Source: Microbacterium sp. EST19A (GTDB lineage: Bacteria > Actinomycetota > Actinomycetes > Actinomycetales > Microbacteriaceae). From it: 64,000 nucleotides of DNA. The position numbers and the translations under genes were made by a program. This document shows positions 54,771 to 63,344 of this stretch, in pieces; positions within the stretch are counted from its first letter, which is position 1, and each line of letters starts with the position of its first letter. The notes beneath the pieces are model-generated. The model did not search any database. It was not told the DNA's origin and saw only the letters and a list, made by a program, of their open reading frames with translations. The stretch lies in contig NZ_JAHXYZ010000002.1 of NCBI RefSeq assembly GCF_019969685.1, positions 744,001 to 808,000 on the forward strand, read 5' to 3'.

Positions 54771-54827
54771 TCCCGTGGCCGTTGTGGCGGGTGGATAGCC
54801 GTATGACCGACCACAACCGCCACGGGA
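54771..54827. terminator. Long palindrome between convergent genes (bidirectional terminator candidate)
   Basis: Arms at 54771-54787 and 54811-54827 pair over 17 bases with one mismatch, around a 23-base loop. The element starts 10 bases after the HAD stop and ends 10 bases before the lrp stop. Unlike the 40340-40365 hairpin the loop is long, as in the 6085-6149 palindrome. Confidence 0.65.
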
Positions 54828-54837
54828 GCATCCGCCG

Positions 54838-55269
54838 TCAGTCGAAGTCCTCGAAGATGAGCGTCGTCCGCGTCGACCGGATCGACGGGATGGCCTGGAT
54901 GTCCTCCAGCACGATGCGGCGCAGGTCCCTGGCGTCGTTGGCGCGCACGAGCAGGATGACGTCGAAATCGCCCCCGACCAGCGCCATGTGCTCGATCTCG
55001 GGAATTGCTCTGAGACGGTCCCGCACGTCCTGCCAGGTCGCCTGCTCGATCGCGAGGGTCACGTAGGCGCTCGCGTGATGCCCCAGCAGCACGGGATCGG
55101 TGCGCACCGAGTAGCCGGTGATCACGCCGGCATCCGTCAGCCGTTTGATGCGGGCGTGGGCCCCGGCGCGAGAGATGTGCACAGCGTCGGCGATCGCCGT
55201 CATCGATGAGCGCGCGTCGCGCCGCAGCTCGCCGAGGATCGCGTGGTCGATCTCGTCCAGAGTCGTCAT
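54838..55269 (-). CDS. Lrp/AsnC family transcriptional regulator
   Basis: The 143-residue protein has an N-terminal HTH (LDEIDHAILGELRRDARSSM, then HISRAGAHARIKRL) and a RAM ligand domain (AYVTLAIEQATWQDVRDRL...VGGDFDVILLVRAND). GAGGGG precedes the ATG at 55269. It is divergent from the 2-oxoacid dehydrogenase genes, as BkdR is from branched-chain dehydrogenase genes, so an amino acid such as leucine, isoleucine or valine is a likely effector (inference). Confidence 0.9.
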   Translation of the reverse strand: MTTLDEIDHAILGELRRDARSSMTAIADAVHISRAGAHARIKRLTDAGVITGYSVRTDPVLLGHHASAYVTLAIEQATWQDVRDRLRAIPEIEHMALVGGDFDVILLVRANDARDLRRIVLEDIQAIPSIRSTRTTLIFEDFD

Positions 55270-55431
55270 GGCACCCCTCTTTCGTCACCTCGATTCTGAC
55301 ACTTCGTTCCAGAAAGCGGCAATTCGGCACGCTTCATCCAGGATTCTGGATGCTCTCTTGGACGAATGTCGATCGCGAGGCATGCTGGGCTCACTGAGTT
55401 CGGCAGAGACGACGAGCAGGAGGGCGGACGG

Positions 55432-56550
55432 ATGCCGCACACCGACATGCTTCCGCGAGACATCGCGGTGCAACTGATCGACGAGAACGGCACGGCAGTC
55501 GCCGATGAGCAGTACGCGCTCCCCGACACGGAGGTCCTGCTCCGCGCCTATCGCGGCCTCGTGGAAGGCCGGCGGATCAACGACCAGGCCGGCGCCCTCG
55601 TGCGCCAGGGGCGACTCGCCGTCTACCCGTCGTCGCACGGCCAGGAGGCGTGCCAGGTTGGCGCCTCGATGACCCTCGGCGACTCCGACTGGCTGTTCCC
55701 CACCTACCGCGACTCGGTCGCCGTGATCGCCCGGGGCGTCGAACCCGCGGATGCCATGGTGCTCCTCAAGGGCGACTGGCATTCGGGATACGACGTGCGC
55801 GCACACCGTGTCGCCCCCCAGGCCACTCCCCTCGCGACGCAGCTGCTGCACGCCGTCGGGTTCGCGCAGTCCGCGAAGCACCGCGGAGAGGACACGGTCG
55901 TGCTCGCGCTCTGCGGCGACGGCGCCACCAGCGAGGGCGACTTCCACGAGGCCCTGAACTTCGCCGCCGTGTTCCACGTGCCGGTCGTCTTCTTCGTGCA
56001 GAACAACGAGTTCGCGATCTCGGTTCCCCTGTCCCGCCAGACGGCCGCCCCTTCCCTCGCGCACAAGGCCATCGGATACGGGATGCCGGGGCAGCGCGTC
56101 GACGGCAACGACGTCGCCGCGGTGCTCGCCGTGCTCGACGAAGCCGTCTCCCGGGCACGGGCCGGCGGCGGACCCTCGCTCGTCGAGGCGCACACCTACC
56201 GGATGCAGGCGCACACGAACGCCGACGACGACACCCGCTACCGGGAGCGTGCGGAGGTGCAGGAGTGGGTCGCGCGCGATCCTCTGCTCCGCCTGCGCAC
56301 CCATCTCACCGAGTCGGGCGCGCTCGATGCAGAGGCCGAAGAGCGGTTCGCCGCCGGTGCCGAGGAGATCGCGGCCGCGATGCGCGCCGCGCTGAACACC
56401 GACGCCGACCTCGACCCCGAAGACCTCTTCCGGTTCGTGACCGAGACGCGGTCGACGCAGCTCGAGGAGCAATGGCAGCTGCTGCGCGGCGAGATCGAAC
56501 GCTCGCAGCTCACCGGAACGGGAAGCACGCAGACGGGGAGCCACCGATGA
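55432..56550 (+). CDS. 2-oxoacid dehydrogenase E1 component, alpha subunit (branched-chain type)
   Basis: The 372-residue subunit has the ThDP motif GDGATSEGDFHEALNF...QNN and YPSSHGQEACQVGAS. It decarboxylates a 2-oxoacid and, with E1beta, passes the acyl group to E2. Databases often call such proteins pyruvate dehydrogenase, but the divergent Lrp regulator and the two-subunit E1 favour branched-chain 2-oxoacids. I chose the ATG at 55432, which has GGAGG upstream. The stop overlaps the E1beta start. Confidence 0.9.
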   Translation: MPHTDMLPRDIAVQLIDENGTAVADEQYALPDTEVLLRAYRGLVEGRRINDQAGALVRQGRLAVYPSSHGQEACQVGASMTLGDSDWLFPTYRDSVAVIARGVEPADAMVLLKGDWHSGYDVRAHRVAPQATPLATQLLHAVGFAQSAKHRGEDTVVLALCGDGATSEGDFHEALNFAAVFHVPVVFFVQNNEFAISVPLSRQTAAPSLAHKAIGYGMPGQRVDGNDVAAVLAVLDEAVSRARAGGGPSLVEAHTYRMQAHTNADDDTRYRERAEVQEWVARDPLLRLRTHLTESGALDAEAEERFAAGAEEIAAAMRAALNTDADLDPEDLFRFVTETRSTQLEEQWQLLRGEIERSQLTGTGSTQTGSHR

Positions 56551-57581
56551 CCATCGCCCATGACGACACGCGTACCGAGACCGCCGCGCCGCCGCGCGAG
56601 GTGACGACCATGAGCATGGCCGCCGCTCTCAACCGCGCTCTCGCCGACGCCATCGAGTCCGATCCCGACGTCGTCGTCTTCGGCGAGGACGTGGGAGCAC
56701 TCGGCGGTGTCTTCCGCATCACCGACGGACTCACCGCACGCTTCGGCGAAGACCGCTGCTTCGACACGCCTCTCGCGGAGTCCGGCATCGTGGGCACGGC
56801 CGTCGGCATGGCCATGAACGGCATGCGCCCGGTGGTCGAGCTCCAGTTCGACGCGTTCGCCCTCCCCGCCTTCGAGCAGGTCGTGAGCCACGTCGCCAAG
56901 CTCGGCAACCGCACGCGCGGCGGAATGCGGATGCCGTTGGTGATCCGCATCCCGTTCGGCGGCGGCATCGGCGGTGTCGAACACCACTGCGACTCCTCCG
57001 AGGCGTACTACGCGCATACTCCCGGGCTCACCGTCGTCAGTCCGTCGACGCCTCAGGACGCGTATTCGCTGCTGCGGGCGGCCATCGCGTCGCCTGACCC
57101 GGTCGTGTTCCTCGAACCGAAGAAGCTGTACTGGAGCAAGGGCGAGGTCGACACCTCGATCACGGCCGAGATCGGGACAGCGCGCATCGCCCGTGAGGGC
57201 ACCGATGTGACCCTGCTCGCGTACGGCGCCTCCGTGCCGCTCGCGCTGGAGGCGGCCGAGGTCGCCGCATCCGAAGGACGCAGCGTGCAGGTCGTCGACG
57301 TGCGGTCGCTCTCGCCGTTCGACGACGCGACCGTGACCGCCGCCGTGAAGTCGACGGGCCGCGCCGTGGTCATCGCCGAGGCACCGGGATACGCGTCGGT
57401 CGCCTCCGAGATCCAGGCGCGGGTGTTCGAGCGGTGCTTCGAGTTCCTCGAGGCTCCCGTGCGCCGGGTGACCGGCTTCGATGTGCCGTACGCGCCGCCG
57501 AAGCTCGAGCACTGGTACCTGCCCGACGTCGACCGGGTGCTGGACGCCATCGACACGCTGCACTGGGACGAGGACGTATGA
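56547..57581 (+). CDS. 2-oxoacid dehydrogenase E1 component, beta subunit
   Basis: The 344-residue transketolase-like subunit has VFGEDVGALGGVFRITDGL and TPLAESGIVGTAVGMAMNGMRPVVE, with the conserved Glu that protonates ThDP. The YWSKGEVD segment after FLEPKKL is typical of the branched-chain and acetoin types. The ATG overlaps the E1alpha stop (ATGA), and the end overlaps E2 in the same way. Confidence 0.92.
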   Translation: MTIAHDDTRTETAAPPREVTTMSMAAALNRALADAIESDPDVVVFGEDVGALGGVFRITDGLTARFGEDRCFDTPLAESGIVGTAVGMAMNGMRPVVELQFDAFALPAFEQVVSHVAKLGNRTRGGMRMPLVIRIPFGGGIGGVEHHCDSSEAYYAHTPGLTVVSPSTPQDAYSLLRAAIASPDPVVFLEPKKLYWSKGEVDTSITAEIGTARIAREGTDVTLLAYGASVPLALEAAEVAASEGRSVQVVDVRSLSPFDDATVTAAVKSTGRAVVIAEAPGYASVASEIQARVFERCFEFLEAPVRRVTGFDVPYAPPKLEHWYLPDVDRVLDAIDTLHWDEDV

Positions 57582-59032
57582 GCACCGAACTGAAGAGCGG
57601 GACCGCACAGGTCTTCCGCCTGCCGGATCTCGGCGAGGGACTCACCGAGGCCGGTCTCGTGCAGTGGCTCGTCGCCGTCGGCGACACCATCGTCACCGAC
57701 CAGCCCATCGCCGAGGTCGAGACCGCGAAGAGCATCGTCGAGCTGCCCTCGCCGTTCGCCGGCGTCGTCACCGCCCTGCACGGCGCGGCCGGCGACACGA
57801 TCGACGTGGGTGCACCGGTTCTCGAGGTCGCGGATCCCGCGGCGAGCGCCGGCACGGATCTCGCAGATGCGGATGCCGCGGCGAGCGCCGTCGAGCAGGA
57901 GGCGTACCGCGAGGAGGAGCGTGCCGGGTCCGGAAACGTGCTCATCGGGTACGGCACCACGGAGCGCGCATCATCCGGCCGCCGACGCCGCCCGGCAGCG
58001 GTGCGGGCGAGCACTCCGGCAAACGTCGGAGAGACCCCCGTTTCGCAGACCGTCGCCGCCGAATCATCCGAGAAACCGACGATCGTCCGAGAAGCGGATG
58101 CCGCGCCACGCCGCCCCGTCGCCGTGCGCTCTCCGCTCGTGCGCCGCCTCGCCCGCGACCTCGGCCTCGACGTGCACACCATCGCCGCGACCGGACCCGA
58201 CGGTGCCGTGACGCGCGCCGATGTGCTCCGCGCGGCCGTCGACAATGCCGTGGACGGTGCCGCCGCGCACCACCGCGACACGACCACCACGACTGCCCCG
58301 ACCACCACCACCGGCACCGGCGAATCCGTCGACGGGCTCGCCGTGCGGTCCCGCGAGCGCATGTCGCCGCTGCGCAAGGCCGTCAGCGCCAAACTCGCCC
58401 GCAGCAGGGCCGAGATCCCCGAGGCCACCGTCTGGGTCGACGTCGATGCCACGGCGCTCTGGGACCTGCGCGCGCAGATGGCGCCCGAAGGCGGCAAGGC
58501 CCCGTCGGTCACCGCTCTCCTCGCACGGTTCGTGCTGCTCGCACTGGAGGACTATCCGGTGCTCGCCTCCCGCCTCAGCGAGGACGCCGCAGAGCTCATC
58601 TCCTTCGAGGGCGTGAACCTCGGAGTCGCCGCCGATACCGAGCGCGGGCTGATGGTGCCGGTCATCCCCGGCGCCCACCGCCTCACCGTGGAGCAGCTCG
58701 ACGTGGCGCTGCGCGAGCTCGCGGCATCCGCACGGTCGGGATCGATGCCGCCCGAGCGCCTGCGCGGATCCACGTTCACGCTCAACAACTACGGCGGGCT
58801 CGGAGTCGACGGTTCCGCGGCGATCATCAACCACCCGGATGTCGCGATCCTCGGCATCGGCCGGATCATCGAGCGGCCGTGGGTCATCGAGGGCGAGATC
58901 GTCGTGCGGCGCATCGCGCAGCTCTCGCTCGTGTTCGACCACCGCGTCTGCGACGGAGGGTACGCGGCCGGCTTCCTGCGGCGAGTGACCGAGCTCGTCG
59001 AGCATCCGCTGCGCGCCTTCGGGAGGGTCTGA
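57578..59032 (+). CDS. 2-oxoacid dehydrogenase E2 (dihydrolipoamide acyltransferase)
   Basis: The 484-residue E2 has one lipoyl domain (lipoylated Lys51 in VETAKSIVELP), a peripheral-subunit-binding domain near 182-215 (RSPLVRRLARDLGLDVHTI), a Thr/Pro-rich linker, and a catalytic domain ending LVFDHRVCDGGYAAGF with the active His and Asp. It transfers the acyl group to CoA. No E3 gene is linked; a shared dihydrolipoamide dehydrogenase elsewhere is likely. Confidence 0.93.
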   Translation: MSTELKSGTAQVFRLPDLGEGLTEAGLVQWLVAVGDTIVTDQPIAEVETAKSIVELPSPFAGVVTALHGAAGDTIDVGAPVLEVADPAASAGTDLADADAAASAVEQEAYREEERAGSGNVLIGYGTTERASSGRRRRPAAVRASTPANVGETPVSQTVAAESSEKPTIVREADAAPRRPVAVRSPLVRRLARDLGLDVHTIAATGPDGAVTRADVLRAAVDNAVDGAAAHHRDTTTTTAPTTTTGTGESVDGLAVRSRERMSPLRKAVSAKLARSRAEIPEATVWVDVDATALWDLRAQMAPEGGKAPSVTALLARFVLLALEDYPVLASRLSEDAAELISFEGVNLGVAADTERGLMVPVIPGAHRLTVEQLDVALRELAASARSGSMPPERLRGSTFTLNNYGGLGVDGSAAIINHPDVAILGIGRIIERPWVIEGEIVVRRIAQLSLVFDHRVCDGGYAAGFLRRVTELVEHPLRAFGRV

Positions 59033-59057
59033 CCTCGATCTGAGTCCGTCGATGCGG

Positions 59058-59093
59058 TACGCTCGGCAATTACTGACCGATCATTCGGTTACT
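59058..59093 (+). promoter_or_regulatory. Phenylacetate operon promoter with PaaR-like operator
   Basis: TACGCT (59058-59063) is a candidate -10. Starting nine bases later, 59072-59093 is a 22-bp inverted repeat with half-sites ACTGACCG and CGGTTACT. It fits the PaaR site described for Corynebacterium (ACTNACCG and its inverse around six central bases) with about two differences. Confidence 0.7.
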
Positions 59094-59149
59094 AATCACC
59101 GGGTTCCTCGCGTTCCCGTCCCTCAGAATCGCAGAACAATGGAGTTCGC

Positions 59150-60469
59150 ATGACGTCAGCAGTCTCCGACCAGCCATCGACCAGGCGGATGCCCGCCGAG
59201 GAGCGGCGGGTACTCGCCAGCACCCTCGTCGGCACCTCGATCGAGTGGTACGACTTCTTCATCTACGCGCAGGCAGCGGGCCTGGTGCTCGCACCGCTCT
59301 TCCTCGCCCCGATCGCGGAGGAGAACCGCGGCCTGGCCCAGGTGCTCTCCTTCGCCACGATCGGCATCTCATTCCTCTTCCGTCCGCTCGGCGCGATCGT
59401 GGCCGGCCATCTCGGCGACAAGCTGGGGCGCAAGAAGATGCTCGTCCTCACGCTCATCATGATGGGGCTGTCGACCTCGCTGATCGGCGTTCTGCCCACG
59501 TATGCCGCGATCGGCGTGGCAGCGCCGATCCTGCTCATCCTGCTCCGCGTCCTGCAGGGCTTCTCGGCGGGCGGCGAGTGGGGCGGCGCGGCCCTCATGG
59601 CCGTGGAGCACGCACCACGCGGACGGCGCGGACTGTTCGGCGCGTTCCCGCAGATCGGCGTCCCGATCGGCATGATCCTCGCGACGTTCACACTGTGGGC
59701 GCTGACGAGCTCGATGTCTCCGGAGGCCTTCCTCGAGTGGGGCTGGCGCATCCCGTTCCTGCTGTCGATCGTGCTGATCGGCGTGGGTTACGTGATCCGA
59801 CGCGCGGTCGACGAGAGCCCGATCTTCGCGGATCTGGTCAAGCGCCGCAAAGAGGCGTCGGCACCCCTGAAGCGCCTGTTCCAGAAGAACACCAAGCAGG
59901 TCATCCTCACCGCCGTGATCTTCATCGCGAACAACGCCGCCGGCTACCTGCTGATCGCGTTCTTCGCGACCTATGCCGTCACCGCCCTCGGCATGGAGCG
60001 CCCTCCCGTGCTGCTGGCGACGACGCTCGCCTCGTTCGGCTGGCTCGCGTTCACGCTGTGGGGCGGGCACCTGTCCGACCGGCTCGGTCGCATCCGCACG
60101 TTCCAGATCGGCTACATCGCCCTCGCGCTGTGGGCCGTGCCGATGTGGTTCCTGATCGACACCGCGAACATCCTCTGGTACTTCGTCGCGCTGTTCGTGA
60201 TGACGTTCGCGCTCGGGCTCTCCTACGGACCCCAAGCGGCGCTCTACGCGGAGATGTTCCCCGCGAACGTGCGCTACTCCGGCGTCTCGATCGGCTACGC
60301 CCTCGGCGCGATCCTCGGCGGAGCGTTCGCACCGATGATCGCCGAGGCCCTGATGAACCAGTTCAAGGCGTCATGGACGATCGGCGTGTACATCGCCGTG
60401 GCGGCGGTGATCTCGCTCATCGGCGTCTCGCTGGTGAAGGAGACGAAGGACGTCGATCTGTCGATCTGA
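59150..60469 (+). CDS. MHS-family MFS transporter, candidate phenylacetate permease
   Basis: The 439-residue, twelve-segment transporter has the MHS signature STLVGTSIEWYDFFIYAQAA and GHLGDKLGRKKML. As the first gene behind the PaaR-like operator and before ring-degradation genes, it is a good candidate for phenylacetate or related aromatic-acid uptake (inference from position). AATGGAG lies ahead of the ATG. It is a paralogue of the transporter at 34707-36167. Confidence 0.88.
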   Translation: MTSAVSDQPSTRRMPAEERRVLASTLVGTSIEWYDFFIYAQAAGLVLAPLFLAPIAEENRGLAQVLSFATIGISFLFRPLGAIVAGHLGDKLGRKKMLVLTLIMMGLSTSLIGVLPTYAAIGVAAPILLILLRVLQGFSAGGEWGGAALMAVEHAPRGRRGLFGAFPQIGVPIGMILATFTLWALTSSMSPEAFLEWGWRIPFLLSIVLIGVGYVIRRAVDESPIFADLVKRRKEASAPLKRLFQKNTKQVILTAVIFIANNAAGYLLIAFFATYAVTALGMERPPVLLATTLASFGWLAFTLWGGHLSDRLGRIRTFQIGYIALALWAVPMWFLIDTANILWYFVALFVMTFALGLSYGPQAALYAEMFPANVRYSGVSIGYALGAILGGAFAPMIAEALMNQFKASWTIGVYIAVAAVISLIGVSLVKETKDVDLSI

Positions 60470-60509
60470 CACACCATCATCGACCATACGAACGCAGTCA
60501 GGAGACCGC

Positions 60510-61712
60510 ATGACCGAGGCATACCTCGTCGGAGGCACGCGCACCCCGGTCGGACGATACGGCGGCGCGCTCGCCTCCGTGCGTCCCGACGACCTCGCTT
60601 CCATCGTCGTCGCAGAGGCTGTCCGCCGCGCCGGCATCGATCCGGCGCAGGTCGAGATCGACGAGGTCATCCTGGGCGCCGCCAACCAGGCCGGCGAGGA
60701 CAATCGCAACGTCGCCAGGATGGCCGTGCTGCTCGGGGGCCTGCCCGACGGCATCCCCGGTATCACGGTGAACCGGCTGTGCGCATCGGGGATGTCCGCC
60801 GTGACGATGGCGGCGCAGGCGATCCGATCCGGGGATGCCGACATCATCGTCGCCGGCGGTGTCGAGTCGATGACCCGCGCTCCCTGGGTGCAGGCCAAGC
60901 CGGAGAAGGCGTGGGCGAAGCCCGGGGCCGCGTTCGACACGTCGATCGGCTGGCGCTTCCCGAACCCCCGGCTCGTCGCACGCGACAAGGCGACCTTCAC
61001 CATGCCGGAAACCGCGGAGGAGGTAGCCCGCCTCGACGGGATCAGCCGCGACGAGGCGGATGCCTTCGCCCTGCGATCGCAGCAGCGCGCCGCCGCCGCG
61101 ATCGACGCCGGACGCTTCGAGGCGGAGATCGTCGGCGTCACCGTCGGCAGTCGTTCCGGCAGCAGCGAGGTGCTGATCGACGAAGGACCGCGACCCGAGA
61201 CGACGCTCGACGCCCTGGCACGACTGCGCCCGGTGGTGGCCGGCGGCGAGGTGGTGACCGCCGGCAACTCCAGCGCGCTGAACGACGGGGCCTCGGCCGT
61301 CGTCGTGGCGAGCGCGGAGGCCGTCGAGCGCTACGGCCTCGTGCCGCGGGCGCGGATCGTCGTGGGCACCAGCGCGGGTCTCGCGCCCGAGATCATGGGT
61401 CTCGGCCCCGTCCCCGCGACGCAGAAGGCGCTGCGCCGCTCCGGTCTCACGATCGACGACCTCGGCTCGATCGAGCTCAATGAGGCGTTCGCGAGCCAGT
61501 CCATCGCCTCCATCCGCCGCCTGGGCCTCGACGAGTCGAGGGTGAACGCCGACGGCGGGGCGATCGCGCTCGGCCATCCGCTCGGTTCCTCCGGCTCTCG
61601 GCTGCTGGTCACGCTGCTCGGACGCATGGAGCGCGAGGGCTCGCGCTACGGCTTGGCCACCATGTGCGTCGGCGTCGGTCAGGGCGCGGCGATGATCCTG
61701 GAGAAGGTGTGA
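60510..61712 (+). CDS. paaJ: Acetyl-CoA acyltransferase, probable 3-oxoadipyl-CoA thiolase
   Basis: The 400-residue thiolase has nucleophile Cys91 in VNRLCASGMSAV, His356 in IALGHPLGSSG and Cys386 in TMCVGVGQG. In a phenylacetate operon it would cleave 3-oxoadipyl-CoA into succinyl-CoA and acetyl-CoA; the same family also includes PcaF of the beta-ketoadipate pathway, which uses the same substrate. AGGAG lies ahead of the ATG, and the stop overlaps the next gene (TGATG). Confidence 0.88.
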   Translation: MTEAYLVGGTRTPVGRYGGALASVRPDDLASIVVAEAVRRAGIDPAQVEIDEVILGAANQAGEDNRNVARMAVLLGGLPDGIPGITVNRLCASGMSAVTMAAQAIRSGDADIIVAGGVESMTRAPWVQAKPEKAWAKPGAAFDTSIGWRFPNPRLVARDKATFTMPETAEEVARLDGISRDEADAFALRSQQRAAAAIDAGRFEAEIVGVTVGSRSGSSEVLIDEGPRPETTLDALARLRPVVAGGEVVTAGNSSALNDGASAVVVASAEAVERYGLVPRARIVVGTSAGLAPEIMGLGPVPATQKALRRSGLTIDDLGSIELNEAFASQSIASIRRLGLDESRVNADGGAIALGHPLGSSGSRLLVTLLGRMEREGSRYGLATMCVGVGQGAAMILEKV

Positions 61713-62467
61713 TGCCGGCAGGGGCGGATGCCGAGGCGTCTCTGCTCATCGAGCGGCAGGCTGACCGGGTGATCGCGACGCTCAACCGGCCGCACAAGCG
61801 CAACGCGATCGATCAGGCCACGATCGACGCACTGCACCTGCTGTGCGCCGAGCTCGAGGCGATCCCGCGCACGCTGATCCTCACCGGAGCGGGAGGCGTC
61901 TTCGCCGCCGGTGCCGACATCGCCGAACTCCGCGAACGTCGAGCGGCCGACGCGCTGCGAGGGATCAACGCCCACGCGTTCGTGCGGCTGGCCGAGCTGC
62001 CGATGCCGGTCATCGCCGCGATCGACGGGTACGCCCTCGGCGGCGGCGCGGAGCTCGCCTACGCCGCCGACATCCGCATCGCCACGCCGTCGCTCGCGAT
62101 GGGCAATCCGGAGACCGGGCTCGGCATCCTCGCCGCCGCCGGCGCGAGCTGGCGCCTGAAGGAGATCGTCGGCGATGCCAGGGCGATCGAGCTGCTGCTC
62201 ACGGGGCGCACCGTGAAGGCCGAGGAGGCGCTCGACATCGGGCTCGTCTCGGCGATCCATGAGTCCGCCGACCTGCTGCCGGCCGCGCACGCGATCGCCG
62301 ACCGCATCGCCCGCAACGACCCGGCCGCGTCCATCGCGACCAAGCGCGTCTTCCGCGCACCGCGCGACCGCCACCCCGCCGTCGACCTGGAGGCCCAGGC
62401 CGAGCTGTTCGAGAGTCCGGAGAAGTTCCGGCGGATGACCGACTTCCTCGAGCGGAGAGACCGATGA
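61712..62467 (+). CDS. Enoyl-CoA hydratase/isomerase of the phenylacetate operon
   Basis: The 251-residue crotonase-fold protein has the oxyanion-hole segment GVFAAGADIAEL, YALGGGAELAYAADIRIA, and a Glu in NPETGLGI. By context it is PaaF (2,3-didehydroadipyl-CoA hydratase) or PaaG (ring isomerase); the sequence alone does not decide. The ATG at 61712 shares a base with the thiolase stop, so I reject the longer frame upstream. Confidence 0.85.
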   Translation: MPAGADAEASLLIERQADRVIATLNRPHKRNAIDQATIDALHLLCAELEAIPRTLILTGAGGVFAAGADIAELRERRAADALRGINAHAFVRLAELPMPVIAAIDGYALGGGAELAYAADIRIATPSLAMGNPETGLGILAAAGASWRLKEIVGDARAIELLLTGRTVKAEEALDIGLVSAIHESADLLPAAHAIADRIARNDPAASIATKRVFRAPRDRHPAVDLEAQAELFESPEKFRRMTDFLERRDR

Positions 62468-63333
62468 CCGAGAACACGACCACCACCCCCGCACACGTCG
62501 GGGTGCTCGGCGGCGGACGGATGGGGGCCGGCATCGCGCACGCGTTCCTGCTGGCGGGCTCGCGCGTCACGGTCGTCGAGCGCGACGGCGCGGCAGCCGA
62601 GGCCGCGTCCGCACGGGTCCTCGAGTCTGTCGACGCCTCGATCAGTCGCGGCACGGCCGGGGAATCCGCCGACGCCTACCGCTCGCGCTTCGAGACCGGC
62701 GCCGATGCCGCCCTGTTCGCCCCGTGCGGACTCGTGGTCGAAGCCGTGCCCGAAGAGCTCTCCCTCAAGATCGATGCCCTCACCCGCGTGGAGGCCCAGA
62801 TCGCGCCGGATGCCGTGCTCGCTTCGAACACCTCGTCGATCTCGATCGATGAGCTCGCAGCCGTGCTCGAGCACCCCTCCCGCTTCCTCGGCATGCACTT
62901 CTTCAATCCGGTACCCGCCTCCACCCTCGTCGAGATCGTGCGGGGGGCGGCATCCGCGCCGGCCCTCGTCGACGCCGCGCGCGGCTGGGTGCAGGCACTC
63001 GGCAAGACGCCGATCGTCGTGGCCGACGCCCCGGGCTTCGCCTCCTCTCGCCTCGGTCTCGCTCTCGGCCTCGAGGCGATCCGCATGCTCGAGGACGGGG
63101 TCGCGTCCGCGGAAGACATCGACGCCGCCATGACCTTGGGCTACAAGCAACCGGTCGGGCCCCTCCGGCTCACCGACATCGTCGGACTCGACGTCCGGCT
63201 CGGCATCGCCGAGTACCTCGCCGCGAACCTCGGCGAGCGCTTCGAACCGCCCGCGCTGCTGCGCCGTCTCGTCGCCGAGGGACACCTCGGCCGCAAGAGC
63301 GGACGCGGCTTCTACGAATGGGACGCCTCATGA
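62464..63333 (+). CDS. paaH: 3-hydroxyacyl-CoA dehydrogenase, probable 3-hydroxyadipyl-CoA dehydrogenase
   Basis: The 289-residue protein has the NAD fold VLGGGRMGAGIAHAFL (residues 12-27), the family segments ASNTSSISIDEL and GMHFFNPVPAS with the catalytic His, and a C-terminal GYKQPVGPLRLTDIVGLD. It is shorter than E. coli PaaH because it has a single C-terminal domain, as in the FadB2 type. The ATG overlaps the preceding stop (ATGA). Confidence 0.87.
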   Translation: MTENTTTTPAHVGVLGGGRMGAGIAHAFLLAGSRVTVVERDGAAAEAASARVLESVDASISRGTAGESADAYRSRFETGADAALFAPCGLVVEAVPEELSLKIDALTRVEAQIAPDAVLASNTSSISIDELAAVLEHPSRFLGMHFFNPVPASTLVEIVRGAASAPALVDAARGWVQALGKTPIVVADAPGFASSRLGLALGLEAIRMLEDGVASAEDIDAAMTLGYKQPVGPLRLTDIVGLDVRLGIAEYLAANLGERFEPPALLRRLVAEGHLGRKSGRGFYEWDAS

Positions 63334-63344
63334 AGGGAACAGAC

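Noticed and set aside
52901..55330. An 809-codon minus-strand frame spanning DUF998, HAD and Lrp genes
   Set aside because: Only the last 377 codons code for a real protein. The rest is antisense or out of frame to recognised genes and has no family features.
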